Positions 1 to 6,922 are shown, numbered from the stretch's first letter. The stretch: 10,722 nt of DNA from Rhodoferax sp. UBA4409 (GCA_002390825.1 DGQR01000190.1:1-10722), one strand, 5' to 3'. Made by a program: numbers and translations. Notes: generated from the sequence alone by a model not told the origin.

Positions 1-243
1 GTACATGAAGCGGGCCCAGCCTTTGGTCATGATGACGATTTGAAAGTCCGCCTCATGCCGGTGCCAGCCGGTGCCTTTTTCTGGTGCCATATTGGCTTTG
101 ACCAGGTGCGCAATCACTTTTCCGTGCGTGGCCTCGGCGATGCCCAGATCCCGGTACAGGAAAAAATCACGCAGGCCCCCGGACACAAATTGCGTGTCTT
201 CAGGTTTGACATGGGAGAACTTGGTTGCAGTGCGGTCTAGCAT
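1..243 (-). CDS. Cupin-domain protein, N-terminal part (runs off the window)
   Basis: The minus-strand frame is open from an ATG at 243 to the window edge and gives 81 residues; the C-terminal part lies outside. An AGGAG motif (complement of 250-254) sits 6 bases before the ATG and fixes the start. Residues 59-75 match cupin motif 1: G-W-H61-R-H63, then four residues to Q68, then G75. The two histidines are metal-binding positions in cupins. The glutamate usual at the third ligand position is here Q68, so metal binding may be altered. There is no signal peptide, so it is probably cytoplasmic. Cupins range from dioxygenases to sugar-binding and regulatory proteins, and no substrate can be assigned. 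It is transcribed divergently from aroC across a 119-base gap. Confidence 0.82.
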   Translation of the reverse strand, partial: MLDRTATKFSHVKPEDTQFVSGGLRDFFLYRDLGIAEATHGKVIAHLVKANMAPEKGTGWHRHEADFQIVIMTKGWARFMY

Positions 244-316
244 GGCTCACTCCTGGTTCAAATGGCGGAATAACACTGAAATGGTGCACTGCAGCACGAT
301 GCATAAACTGTTCCAG

Positions 317-329
317 CCCGGTTACCGGG
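317..329. promoter_or_regulatory. Palindrome in the cupin/aroC divergent intergenic region
   Basis: CCCGGT at 317-322 and ACCGGG at 324-329 are perfect inverted arms around a single T. It lies 74 bases upstream of the cupin ATG and 34 bases upstream of the aroC ATG. A GATAAT hexamer at 348-353 could be an aroC -10 box, but it would leave a very short leader and I see no convincing -35. The palindrome could be a regulator site, but six-base GC-rich arms also arise by chance. Confidence 0.22.
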
Positions 330-362
330 TCCGGCAGTCGCGTCGGGGATAATCGGGGCACT

Positions 363-1457
363 ATGAGCGGCAATACCTTCGGACACACATTCACGGTCAC
401 CAACTTTGGTGAATCCCACGGCCCGGCCATCGGCTGCATCATTGATGGTTGCCCCCCGGGCATGGAACTGTCGGAGGCTGACATCCAGATCGACCTGGAC
501 CGCCGCCGCCCCGGCACCAGCCGCCACGTCACCCAGCGCAATGAGCCGGACGCGGTGCAAATACTCAGTGGTGTGTACCAAGGCAAAACGACGGGTACCC
601 CGATTGCGCTGCTCATTCAGAACACCGACCAGCGCAGCAAGGACTACGGCAACATCCTCGACACCTTTCGCCCCGGCCATGCGGACTACGCTTACTTTCA
701 GAAATACGGCATTCGCGATCCGCGCGGCGGTGGCCGGTCCAGCGCCCGCCTGACAGCGCCCATGGTGGCGGCAGGTGCTGTGGCCAAGAAATGGCTTAAA
801 GAGAAATACGGCACCGAATTTCGTGGCTGCATGACGCAAGTGGGCGAATTGCCCATTGCGTTCGAGTCTTGGGACCACGTGCCCAACAACCCTTTCTTCG
901 CGCCAGTAGCCGATGTGCAGGCCCTTGAGGACTACATGGATGCCTTGCGCAAAGCCGGGGACTCTTGCGGTGCCCGAATCCGAGTGACCGCCAGCAATGT
1001 GCCAGTCGGCTTGGGTGAGCCTTTGTTCGACAAGATGGATGCCGATATCGGCTACGCCATGATGGGTATCAACGCCGTCAAGGGCGTTGAAATCGGTGCG
1101 GGCTTTGCCAGTGTGGCTCAGCGCGGCACCACCCATGGCGATTCATTAACGCCTGAAGGCTTTGCCACCAACAACGCCGGTGGCGTGTTGGGTGGCATTA
1201 CCACCGGGCAGGATCTGGAGGTGAGCATTGCCATCAAGCCGACCAGCTCCATCATCACGCCACGCGCCTCGATTGACTCGCAGGGCAACCCCACCGAGGT
1301 AGTGACCAAAGGCCGCCACGATCCCTGCGTCGGCATTCGCGCTACGCCCATTGCCGAGGCCATGTTGGCTTTGGTGGTGATGGACCACGCCTTGCGCCAC
1401 CGCGCCCAATGCGGCGATGTGGTGCCCACACTCAAGCCGATTGCCGGCAGCGCTTAG
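363..1457 (+). CDS. aroC: Chorismate synthase
   Basis: Catalyses the last shikimate-pathway step, the anti-1,4-elimination of phosphate from EPSP to give chorismate, the precursor of aromatic amino acids, folate and quinones. It is cytoplasmic, tetrameric in known members, and needs reduced FMN. The 364-residue product has the usual length. Visible signatures are the N-terminal GESHG (16-20) followed by DGCPPG, the DLDRRRPG stretch (44-51), HAD (106-108), GGGRSSARLTA (122-132) and RHDPC (318-322). The frame is open upstream to 225, but the start at 363 gives the standard MSGNTFG N-terminus and avoids a low-quality extension across the intergenic region. The ribosome-binding site is weak (only GGGG just upstream). 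Its TAG overlaps the stop codon of the convergent GGDEF-EAL gene. Confidence 0.98.
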   Translation: MSGNTFGHTFTVTNFGESHGPAIGCIIDGCPPGMELSEADIQIDLDRRRPGTSRHVTQRNEPDAVQILSGVYQGKTTGTPIALLIQNTDQRSKDYGNILDTFRPGHADYAYFQKYGIRDPRGGGRSSARLTAPMVAAGAVAKKWLKEKYGTEFRGCMTQVGELPIAFESWDHVPNNPFFAPVADVQALEDYMDALRKAGDSCGARIRVTASNVPVGLGEPLFDKMDADIGYAMMGINAVKGVEIGAGFASVAQRGTTHGDSLTPEGFATNNAGGVLGGITTGQDLEVSIAIKPTSSIITPRASIDSQGNPTEVVTKGRHDPCVGIRATPIAEAMLALVVMDHALRHRAQCGDVVPTLKPIAGSA

Positions 1458-3928
1458 TTCGCAGCAAGCTCGCTCTGGGTGACTGGCTTGATGAAAGAAG
1501 CAAGCCGGTCTTCAAACTCCCGGGCCGATACCGGCTTGCTGAACAAATAGCCTTGGTAGGCGTGGCACCCTTGCTGCGCCAGGTAGCGCATTTGTTCGGC
1601 AGTTTCCACGCCCTCGGCAATCACATTCAGGCCCAAGCTGTTAGCGAGCGCCACGATCATGTTGACGATGGCGGCGTCGTTGCTATCGACCAGCACATCG
1701 CGCACAAAACTCTGGTCAATCTTCAAGACGTCGAGCGGTAGCCGCTTGAGGTAGGTGAGGGAGGAGTAGCCGGTGCCGAAGTCGTCCATCGCAAAGCCGA
1801 CCCCGTGCTGCTGGAGTTCTTCCATCCGCGCGATGACCTCATCGACATTCGAGATCAACATGCTCTCGGTAATCTCAATCTTCAGGCACCGTGGTGCCAC
1901 TGCAGAGCGCTCCAGCTCCGCCAGCACCTGCTGCACAAAGTCCGGTTCGTGGAATTGCTTGGCACTCACGTTGACCGCAATCGTGAGGTGCGCCAAGTCG
2001 GGCACGGTGCTCCATTGCGCGAGCTGCTTGCAGGCGGTGCGCAAAACCCATTGCCCGATCGGAATGATCATGCCGCACTCTTCGGCAATGCCGATGAACT
2101 CCACCGGTCCGATCAGCCCTCGGGTAGGGTGCTGCCAGCGGATGAGCGCCTCGGCACCGGTCACCCGTGCCACGCCGTTTTGGCTGGAGATCTGCGGTTG
2201 CAGAAACAGAACAAACTGCTCTTGCTCGAGCGCTTGGCGCAAAGCTGCTTCCAGCTCCGAGCGCAATGTGACTGCTGCCTGGGTTTGGGGGTCAAACATG
2301 CGGGCGGTGTTGCGGCCCGCCGCTTTCGCCTGGTACATGGCGAGGTCTGCGCGTTTGAGTGGCTCGTCAATCAGCTCTTCCTGGTCGCCGAACAAGGTGA
2401 TTCCCACGCTGGGGGTGCTTCTGCGCACCGCAGAGCCGAGCTCATAAGGCACATTCAGGGCAGCCATGACTTTTGCCGCGACTTGTTCGGCTTGCCTGGC
2501 GGCGTCGGGGCGGTTGTCGCTCAAGCCCTCCAGCATCACCACAAATTCATCGCCGCCCAAACGGGCGACGGTGTCTGCCCCGCGAACGCACGCTTGCAAG
2601 CGCTCTGCCACGAGTTGCAGCAGCCTGTCGCCCTGGTGGTGGCCCAGCGTGTCGTTCAAGGTTTTGAAGTCATCCAAATCCACAAACAACAGCGCGCCCA
2701 AACGCTGCTGGCTCAGCGCGGTGTGCAGCGCGGTGGTCAGCCGGTCCATCAGCATGCGCCGGTTGGGCAGCATGGTGAGCGCGTCGTAGTACACCAGTGT
2801 TTTGATCTCGTTCTCAGCGGCTTTGCGGGAGCTGAAGTCAGAGAGGTTGGCCACATAGTGCGTCAGTTGCCCTGAAGCGCTCTTGACGGCGGTAATGGTG
2901 CTCCAGGCGGGGAAAGTTTCGCCGTTGCTCCGCTTGTCCCACACTTCGCCTTGCCAGCTACCGTGGGCTTTGATGGTTTCGTCCACCGTGTCGTAAAAGT
3001 CTTGCCGTTGCAGGTTGGAGCCCAACAAATCGCGGGGTGTTTTGCCAACGGCATATTCCGGGGTGTAGCCCGTCACCCGCTCAAAAGCACGGTTGACTTG
3101 CAAAATGCGCCACTGGGCATCGCACACAAACATCACATCGTTGGACTCAAAGGCGGTGGCGGCAATGCGCAAAGCATCTTTTGACTGCATGAGCTCGCTT
3201 TCGCGCTGCTGCAGGGTGTCCAGCATGTTGTTGAACTCACGCGCCAGGCTTGCAGCCTCATCGGTCCCCCGCATGCTCACCCGCTGGCTGGTATCGCCGG
3301 TGCGCACCGCCTCGGCGACCCGGCTGATCGCACTCAGGCGGCGGGTGAAATAGCGGCCGGTAATCGACGCAAAAAACACAATCATCAAGGCGCCACTGAG
3401 CAAATAAATCAGACCGCTTTTCAGCAGCTCTTTGATGCGTGTGTCGAGTTGGGTGCGCCCAATTCCGATTCGCACCCAGCCCAGATGCTCCTTGTCCAGC
3501 ATGACGGGGCTGGCCAGATCCAGGAGCGAGCTGGCATTTTGAATAATCGTGGTCTCGGCACTGGCGCTTGCCGGAAGATCGGGCATAAATTTGCCTAAAA
3601 ACGCGGGGTCCGAGTGCGCCAGCACTTGGCCTTGCCGGTCCAGCAAAATCACAAATCGCACATCCGGGTAGCCCGCTGAGTTGGTGGCGATTTCTTGGAG
3701 CCCGGCCACATCGCGCGAGGCAACCCAGACACTCGATGACAGCGCAATGCTCTCTGCCAAAGCGATGGCTTGCTCGGTTTGTTGGTTTTTAAGGTCGGCG
3801 TGTTGTCTGGCCGCCCACTGCCACACCAACATGGCCATCATCAGGCTGACGACGATCCCCATACCGGCCATGAGTTGACGCCGCAGACTGCCCAGCAACA
3901 GTGTGCGTAACGAGAAATGGCGGCTCAT
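1454..3928 (-). CDS. Membrane c-di-GMP enzyme: sensor-HAMP-PAS-GGDEF-EAL protein
   Basis: An 824-residue inner-membrane protein predicted to make and/or degrade cyclic di-GMP. Order: TM1 (about 18-40), periplasmic sensor segment of about 130 residues resembling a single Cache/PDC fold (41-170), TM2 (171-191), HAMP (192-244), PAS (about 250-370), GGDEF (372-545), EAL (553-810). The cyclase motif GGDEF (458-462) is intact and R449-x-x-D452 sits five residues before it, matching the inhibitory I-site. All phosphodiesterase residues are present with RocR-like spacing: E593-A-L, N653, E685, D715-D716, K736, E772, Q792. Either activity is therefore possible; in many such proteins one dominates under control of the sensor. 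The start overlaps the upstream lipoprotein stop in TGATG and lacks its own Shine-Dalgarno, so translation is probably coupled. It likely responds to a ligand or lipoprotein signal in the periplasm, plus a PAS input. Confidence 0.96.
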   Translation of the reverse strand: MSRHFSLRTLLLGSLRRQLMAGMGIVVSLMMAMLVWQWAARQHADLKNQQTEQAIALAESIALSSSVWVASRDVAGLQEIATNSAGYPDVRFVILLDRQGQVLAHSDPAFLGKFMPDLPASASAETTIIQNASSLLDLASPVMLDKEHLGWVRIGIGRTQLDTRIKELLKSGLIYLLSGALMIVFFASITGRYFTRRLSAISRVAEAVRTGDTSQRVSMRGTDEAASLAREFNNMLDTLQQRESELMQSKDALRIAATAFESNDVMFVCDAQWRILQVNRAFERVTGYTPEYAVGKTPRDLLGSNLQRQDFYDTVDETIKAHGSWQGEVWDKRSNGETFPAWSTITAVKSASGQLTHYVANLSDFSSRKAAENEIKTLVYYDALTMLPNRRMLMDRLTTALHTALSQQRLGALLFVDLDDFKTLNDTLGHHQGDRLLQLVAERLQACVRGADTVARLGGDEFVVMLEGLSDNRPDAARQAEQVAAKVMAALNVPYELGSAVRRSTPSVGITLFGDQEELIDEPLKRADLAMYQAKAAGRNTARMFDPQTQAAVTLRSELEAALRQALEQEQFVLFLQPQISSQNGVARVTGAEALIRWQHPTRGLIGPVEFIGIAEECGMIIPIGQWVLRTACKQLAQWSTVPDLAHLTIAVNVSAKQFHEPDFVQQVLAELERSAVAPRCLKIEITESMLISNVDEVIARMEELQQHGVGFAMDDFGTGYSSLTYLKRLPLDVLKIDQSFVRDVLVDSNDAAIVNMIVALANSLGLNVIAEGVETAEQMRYLAQQGCHAYQGYLFSKPVSAREFEDRLASFIKPVTQSELAAN

Positions 3929-4848
3929 CAGGGCGTTGGCAGCATCACGGGCCGCACTGTTGTTTCGAAGTCTTGCAGGTATTGGCGAACCACTTCGTAG
4001 CTCCGATCATCGGCTGCGGCAAACACCGCAGTCTCCAAGGACTGCAAGATCTGTTTGCCTTGCGGGGACTGGTTCAAACCCAATAACAGGGCCTGCACCT
4101 CTTTGGCCAGCTTTTCGGGCACACGCGCATGTACCATGACCGAATTGTTGATCAGGTGCGGTGTTTCCCATATTTGTTGCAGCTGGGCCGCTTCTTCTGG
4201 ATGGTCTTTTTGGAAAACTCTCCATGGCGGTGGCCAGGTGGCTGCGGCCGCTGAAGTGCCCATGTAGGTATTCAAAATCGCAGACTCTTGGGAGCCGACG
4301 TATTGGTTCTCTATATCTTGCATCACACGCAAGCCCTGGCTGTGCAAAAACGCCTGGGGCATGATCGCGGCCGCCAAAGCGGTAGGAGAGGGGTAGCTCA
4401 CGGCTTTGCCTTTTAGGTCCTCAGGCTTGCGGATGCCCGAGTCTTTGCGAACGATGAAGATCCCTTTGAAGTCTTTGGGGTCGCCCGCCATGGCGATGAC
4501 CTGGTACCCCGATTGCTGCGCAAGTAGAGTTTGCAAGGGGTTGGGTAGCAAGAAGGCGGGTCCAGCGTTGCGTATCTTTGCCTCATACGCGGCGTAGTCG
4601 CGGGACGCCTCGACCTCCATGCGCACCCCAGGGATTCGGGCATTGAGGTAGTTGATCAGGGGGCGATAAATTTCGGTCAGCTTGTGGGGGTTGTACAGGG
4701 GGTGCACTGCCAAGCGGTAGACCGGCGCGCTGTCGGCGGGTGGTGTGTCAACGTAGGTCAGGGGGCGCTCGGTATCCGCAGGGGAACACCCCATTAGCCC
4801 GCCCAAAACGGTGAACATAAAGACTAGCCAAACGGAAACCCTGCGCAT
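3928..4848 (-). CDS. PhnD-like periplasmic substrate-binding lipoprotein
   Basis: A 306-residue protein of the phosphate/phosphite/phosphonate binding-protein type (Phosphonate-bd family). The signal peptide ends in lipobox L-M-G-C with lipidation Cys21. The mature protein shows the family pattern: V-H-P start of the first lobe (48-50), YRPLINYL (61-68), SYPSPTALAAA (151-161) where PhnD binds the phosphonate head, and a conserved C-terminal helix region. At the GDVDA position typical of transport proteins the sequence reads GTSAAAATWPPPW (197-209), so ligand chemistry may differ. ATG 4848 is preferred because AAGGAG (complement of 4854-4859) lies 5 bases upstream; an upstream TTG at 4866 is unlikely. 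No permease or ATPase gene lies beside it. Its stop overlaps the start of the GGDEF-EAL gene by one base, which suggests a sensory rather than transport role (inference). Confidence 0.9.
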   Translation of the reverse strand: MRRVSVWLVFMFTVLGGLMGCSPADTERPLTYVDTPPADSAPVYRLAVHPLYNPHKLTEIYRPLINYLNARIPGVRMEVEASRDYAAYEAKIRNAGPAFLLPNPLQTLLAQQSGYQVIAMAGDPKDFKGIFIVRKDSGIRKPEDLKGKAVSYPSPTALAAAIMPQAFLHSQGLRVMQDIENQYVGSQESAILNTYMGTSAAAATWPPPWRVFQKDHPEEAAQLQQIWETPHLINNSVMVHARVPEKLAKEVQALLLGLNQSPQGKQILQSLETAVFAAADDRSYEVVRQYLQDFETTVRPVMLPTP

Positions 4849-4871
4849 GAAGACTCCTTGGACCAAGCCCT

Positions 4872-4877
4872 AATTTA
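4872..4877 (-). promoter_or_regulatory. Possible extended -10 box for the lipoprotein/c-di-GMP operon
   Basis: On the minus strand TAAATT is preceded by TGC, resembling an extended -10 element (TGn followed by a TATAAT-like hexamer, 4 of 6 matches). It would place transcription start near 4864, about 16 bases before the ATG and just ahead of the AAGGAG ribosome-binding site. No good -35 is seen at normal spacing. Confidence 0.25.
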
Positions 4878-4921
4878 GCATTGCCCCCGCGCAAATGCCT
4901 AGAAATCAACAGTTGGGGTCT

Positions 4922-6004
4922 TCAGGGCACGATGGTGGTGAACAGGTAGGTTGCCAGCAGCACCAGGTGCACGGTGCCTTGCAGCACCGTGGTGCGGCCG
5001 GTGCTCAAGGAGAGGCTGGTCACAAACAGTGACAAAAGCAGCAGCACCACCGACTTCAGATCAAGCCCTAGCGTGAGCGTCCAGCCCGTGGCCAAAGAAA
5101 CAATCGCAACGGCCGGAATCGTCAGGCCGATGCTCGCCAGCGCCGAGCCCAGTGCCAGATTCAAACTGGTTTGCAGGCGGTTAGCTTGGGCTGCGCGGTA
5201 GGCTGCCAGCCCTTCAGGCAGCAGCACTACCATGGCAATGATGATGCCCACCACTGCCTTGGGCGCACCAGCGTGGGCCACTGCCGCCTCGATGGTGGGC
5301 GCCAGGCCCTTGGCAAGCAGCACCACGGCGACCAGGCCCACGATCAGCAACAAACCGCTGGCTGCCGCTATCCGGCCTGAGGGCGGGGGGGCATGGCTGT
5401 CAGAGTCCGCTTGAGCCGGCAAAAAATAATCGCGGTGGCGCACGGTTTGCACCAGCACAAAAGTGCCATACAGCACGAGCGACACGATGGCCACAAACGC
5501 CAATTGGCTGGCCGTGTAGACCGGCCCAGCAATGCTGGTGGTGTAGTTGGGCAAGACCAGCGTGAGTACCGCAATCGCAGCCAGTGTGGTGAGCGATGCG
5601 CTGACGCCCAGCTGCCCGAAGGTCTGTTCCCGGTGGCGGCTGCCGCCGGCCAACAGGCAAATGCCCACAATGCCATTCAGAATCAACATCACCGCCGCAA
5701 ACACCGTGTCGCGGGCCAGAGCGGTGGTGGCAGGGCCTCCGGCCAGCATCATGGACACGATGAGTGCCACCTCGATGATCGTGATCGCCAGCGCCAGCAC
5801 CAGCGTGCCGTAGGGCTCGCCCACCTTGTGGGCGACCACCTCTGCATGGTGCACTGCCGCCAACACCGCACCCACCAAGCCCACGGCCATGAGCCCGATG
5901 TAGATGCTGCCCGTCATGCCCACGGCCTGGCCTGCCAGAAGCGCCCAGGCAACCAAGGGCCAAGCAATCGTCCAGTAGGGAAGGGCGGGTGTGGAAGTGG
6001 GCAT
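4922..6004 (-). CDS. chaA: ChaA-type calcium/sodium:proton antiporter
   Basis: Inner-membrane antiporter of the Ca2+/cation exchanger (CaCA) superfamily, predicted to export Ca2+, Na+ or K+ in exchange for protons, mainly at alkaline pH. The 360-residue product is close to E. coli ChaA length and aligns across it from memory: HAEVVAHKVGEPYGTL (53-68) with E78 in the first alpha repeat, LLPEGLAAYRA (261-271) in the second, and an STGRTTVLQG block (334-343) before the last helix. About ten or eleven hydrophobic segments flank a short hydrophilic loop (190-212), which is less acidic than the loop of the E. coli protein. ATG 6004 is chosen because its N-terminus starts just before the first helix; an upstream TTG at 6082 is unlikely. 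No clear ribosome-binding site is visible, and a hairpin lies in the leader. Confidence 0.93.
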   Translation of the reverse strand: MPTSTPALPYWTIAWPLVAWALLAGQAVGMTGSIYIGLMAVGLVGAVLAAVHHAEVVAHKVGEPYGTLVLALAITIIEVALIVSMMLAGGPATTALARDTVFAAVMLILNGIVGICLLAGGSRHREQTFGQLGVSASLTTLAAIAVLTLVLPNYTTSIAGPVYTASQLAFVAIVSLVLYGTFVLVQTVRHRDYFLPAQADSDSHAPPPSGRIAAASGLLLIVGLVAVVLLAKGLAPTIEAAVAHAGAPKAVVGIIIAMVVLLPEGLAAYRAAQANRLQTSLNLALGSALASIGLTIPAVAIVSLATGWTLTLGLDLKSVVLLLLSLFVTSLSLSTGRTTVLQGTVHLVLLATYLFTTIVP

Positions 6005-6031
6005 GGGCGCAGCGTCGGGTTGGGTCAATAG

Positions 6032-6051
6032 CGAGGGGGGAGGACCCCTCG
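6032..6051 (-). promoter_or_regulatory. Leader hairpin upstream of chaA
   Basis: CGAGGGG (6032-6038) and CCCCTCG (6045-6051) form a perfect 7-bp inverted repeat around six bases. Read on the minus strand, the chaA mRNA would carry this stem with a UCCUCC loop, which is complementary to a Shine-Dalgarno sequence. It ends 27 bases before the chaA ATG. It may influence translation or termination in the leader. No T-tract follows. Confidence 0.35.
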
Positions 6052-6129
6052 AATTTACCTGCTTATCGCCTGCGCCCTGCAAAACTGCGGCTTATCCATT
6101 CGGCCGCTCAGGAGTAAGTGGCTTCAGTT

Positions 6130-6154
6130 TGGGCCCCCGGTGGTCGGGGGCCCA
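6130..6154 (-). terminator. Strong GC hairpin downstream of the outer-membrane protein gene
   Basis: A 10-bp perfect stem (TGGGCCCCCG at 6130-6139 with CGGGGGCCCA at 6145-6154) encloses a 5-base loop. It starts 27 bases after the stop codon of the minus-strand barrel gene, where a terminator is expected before chaA. No run of T follows on either strand, so it is not a textbook intrinsic terminator; it may block 3'-exonucleases or terminate with help. Confidence 0.5.
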
Positions 6155-6181
6155 GTGTTACCCCATGTTTTGCCGCGCTGG

Positions 6182-6778
6182 TTAGCGGAACTTGTAGCCG
6201 ATGCCCACGCTGTACACGTTTTCTTGCAGGCTGGCCGTGGTGCCATTGTTGTAGGTCACATCCCGGAATTTATTCAGGTCGTAACCGGCCTGCACGTACA
6301 GATTTTTATCCAGCATCTTGCGCACGCCGACACCGTAGCCCACGCCTTGCACATCGTGGTTGTTGACGCCGTCGCTGGAAGCCGCGCTCCCGTAAATCGA
6401 CGAGACCTTGCCAAACAACTGAATGTCATTGGACAGGGCTACCGTGGGCACGATGTCAATCGAATAGCGGTTGTTGATGCTCGCTGCAGTGCCGTTGGCG
6501 TAGCTGCCGAACGCATGGTTGCCGGTGCTGTAGCTGGCGCCCAGGCCGACTGCGAAGGTGGGCGTCAGGGCCCAGTCGTAGCGGGCATTGATGCCGGCAC
6601 TGGTGGTGGCGCCGCCGTCCGAGCTGCCGTCGTTGGCCGTCACGCTGCCGCGAGAAAACTCGGCATTGGTGCCGATGCTGAAGCCGGACAGGTCCGGGGC
6701 AGCCGTGGGGCCTGCGGCAAAGGCAGAGCCTGCTGTCAAAGAGCCGAGAACAAAAGACGTGATCAACAGTTTTTTCAT
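6182..6778 (-). CDS. Small OmpA-like outer-membrane beta-barrel protein
   Basis: A 198-residue precursor with a classic Sec signal peptide: MKK start, hydrophobic core, and A-F-A cleavage site after residue 21. The mature part reads as about eight amphipathic strands separated by Gly/Ser/Asn-rich loops, as in the opacity/OmpA-like beta-barrel family (PF13505 type). The last strand ends in Y-K-F-R, so the aromatic residue normally terminal in the BAM recognition signal is penultimate here. ATG 6778 is chosen over ATG 6808 because it directly begins the signal peptide and has AGGA about 8 bases upstream. The role in the outer membrane (structural, adhesion or small-molecule passage) cannot be told from sequence. 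The gene is monocistronic by layout, with a GC hairpin behind it and a divergent gene in front. Confidence 0.88.
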   Translation of the reverse strand: MKKLLITSFVLGSLTAGSAFAAGPTAAPDLSGFSIGTNAEFSRGSVTANDGSSDGGATTSAGINARYDWALTPTFAVGLGASYSTGNHAFGSYANGTAASINNRYSIDIVPTVALSNDIQLFGKVSSIYGSAASSDGVNNHDVQGVGYGVGVRKMLDKNLYVQAGYDLNKFRDVTYNNGTTASLQENVYSVGIGYKFR

Positions 6779-6853
6779 GGAGAGGTTCCTGAGTGAAGGG
6801 ACCTTCATGGTGCGCGTCGGCTGTGAAGCGGGTTTGCAGCTTTGGCAAACGTG

Positions 6854-6922
6854 GGTAAAGCTTTGTAATCTGCTTGCAAGCAGATGTAGGCTGTCCCGCT
6901 ACAGTCGTACTTTGGTAAAGCT
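6854..6922 (+). repeat. Pair of 9-bp direct repeats flanking the palindrome
   Basis: GGTAAAGCT occurs at 6854-6862 and again at 6914-6922, 60 bases apart start to start, with the 18-bp palindrome between them. A related TTTGG(C/T)AAA sequence occurs at 6841-6849 and 6911-6919. Spacing near six helical turns would suit cooperative binding, but this is inference. Confidence 0.35.
6868..6885. promoter_or_regulatory. Perfect 18-bp palindrome, probable operator
   Basis: ATCTGCTTGCAAGCAGAT is identical to its own reverse complement. It lies in the 158-base divergent region, 90 bases before the barrel-protein ATG and 52 bases before the ATG of the membrane protein on the plus strand. Weak promoter-like hexamers (TTGTAA at 6863-6868 on plus, TACAAA adjoining on minus) suggest it may sit in a promoter spacer. 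Its size suits a dimeric repressor such as a TetR-type protein; no regulator gene is in the window. Confidence 0.5.

Noticed and set aside
258..1136. Long minus-strand open frame opposite aroC
   Set aside because: It is antisense to a clearly conserved chorismate synthase, has low-complexity Ala/Gly/His/Arg-rich composition and no recognisable motif; it is an effect of high third-position GC.
1805..2875. Long plus-strand open frame opposite the GGDEF-EAL gene
   Set aside because: The opposite strand encodes intact GGDEF and EAL domains with every catalytic residue; this frame is rich in His, Gln and Arg in the way typical of antisense frames.
3928..4848. A phosphonate ABC transport operon
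   Set aside because: Only the binding-protein homologue is present; the neighbours are chaA and a c-di-GMP enzyme, with no permease or ATPase.
4870..4900. Imperfect inverted repeat (GCATT...AATGC) between chaA and the lipoprotein gene
   Set aside because: Arms pair only with a bulge and no T-run follows, so it is too weak to call a terminator.
5393..6031. Plus-strand open frame opposite chaA
   Set aside because: Antisense to a well-conserved antiporter, and composed of His/Gln/Arg-rich sequence with no domain.
6140..6796. Plus-strand open frame opposite the outer-membrane barrel gene
   Set aside because: The minus strand has a signal peptide, a ribosome-binding site and barrel strands; this frame has none.
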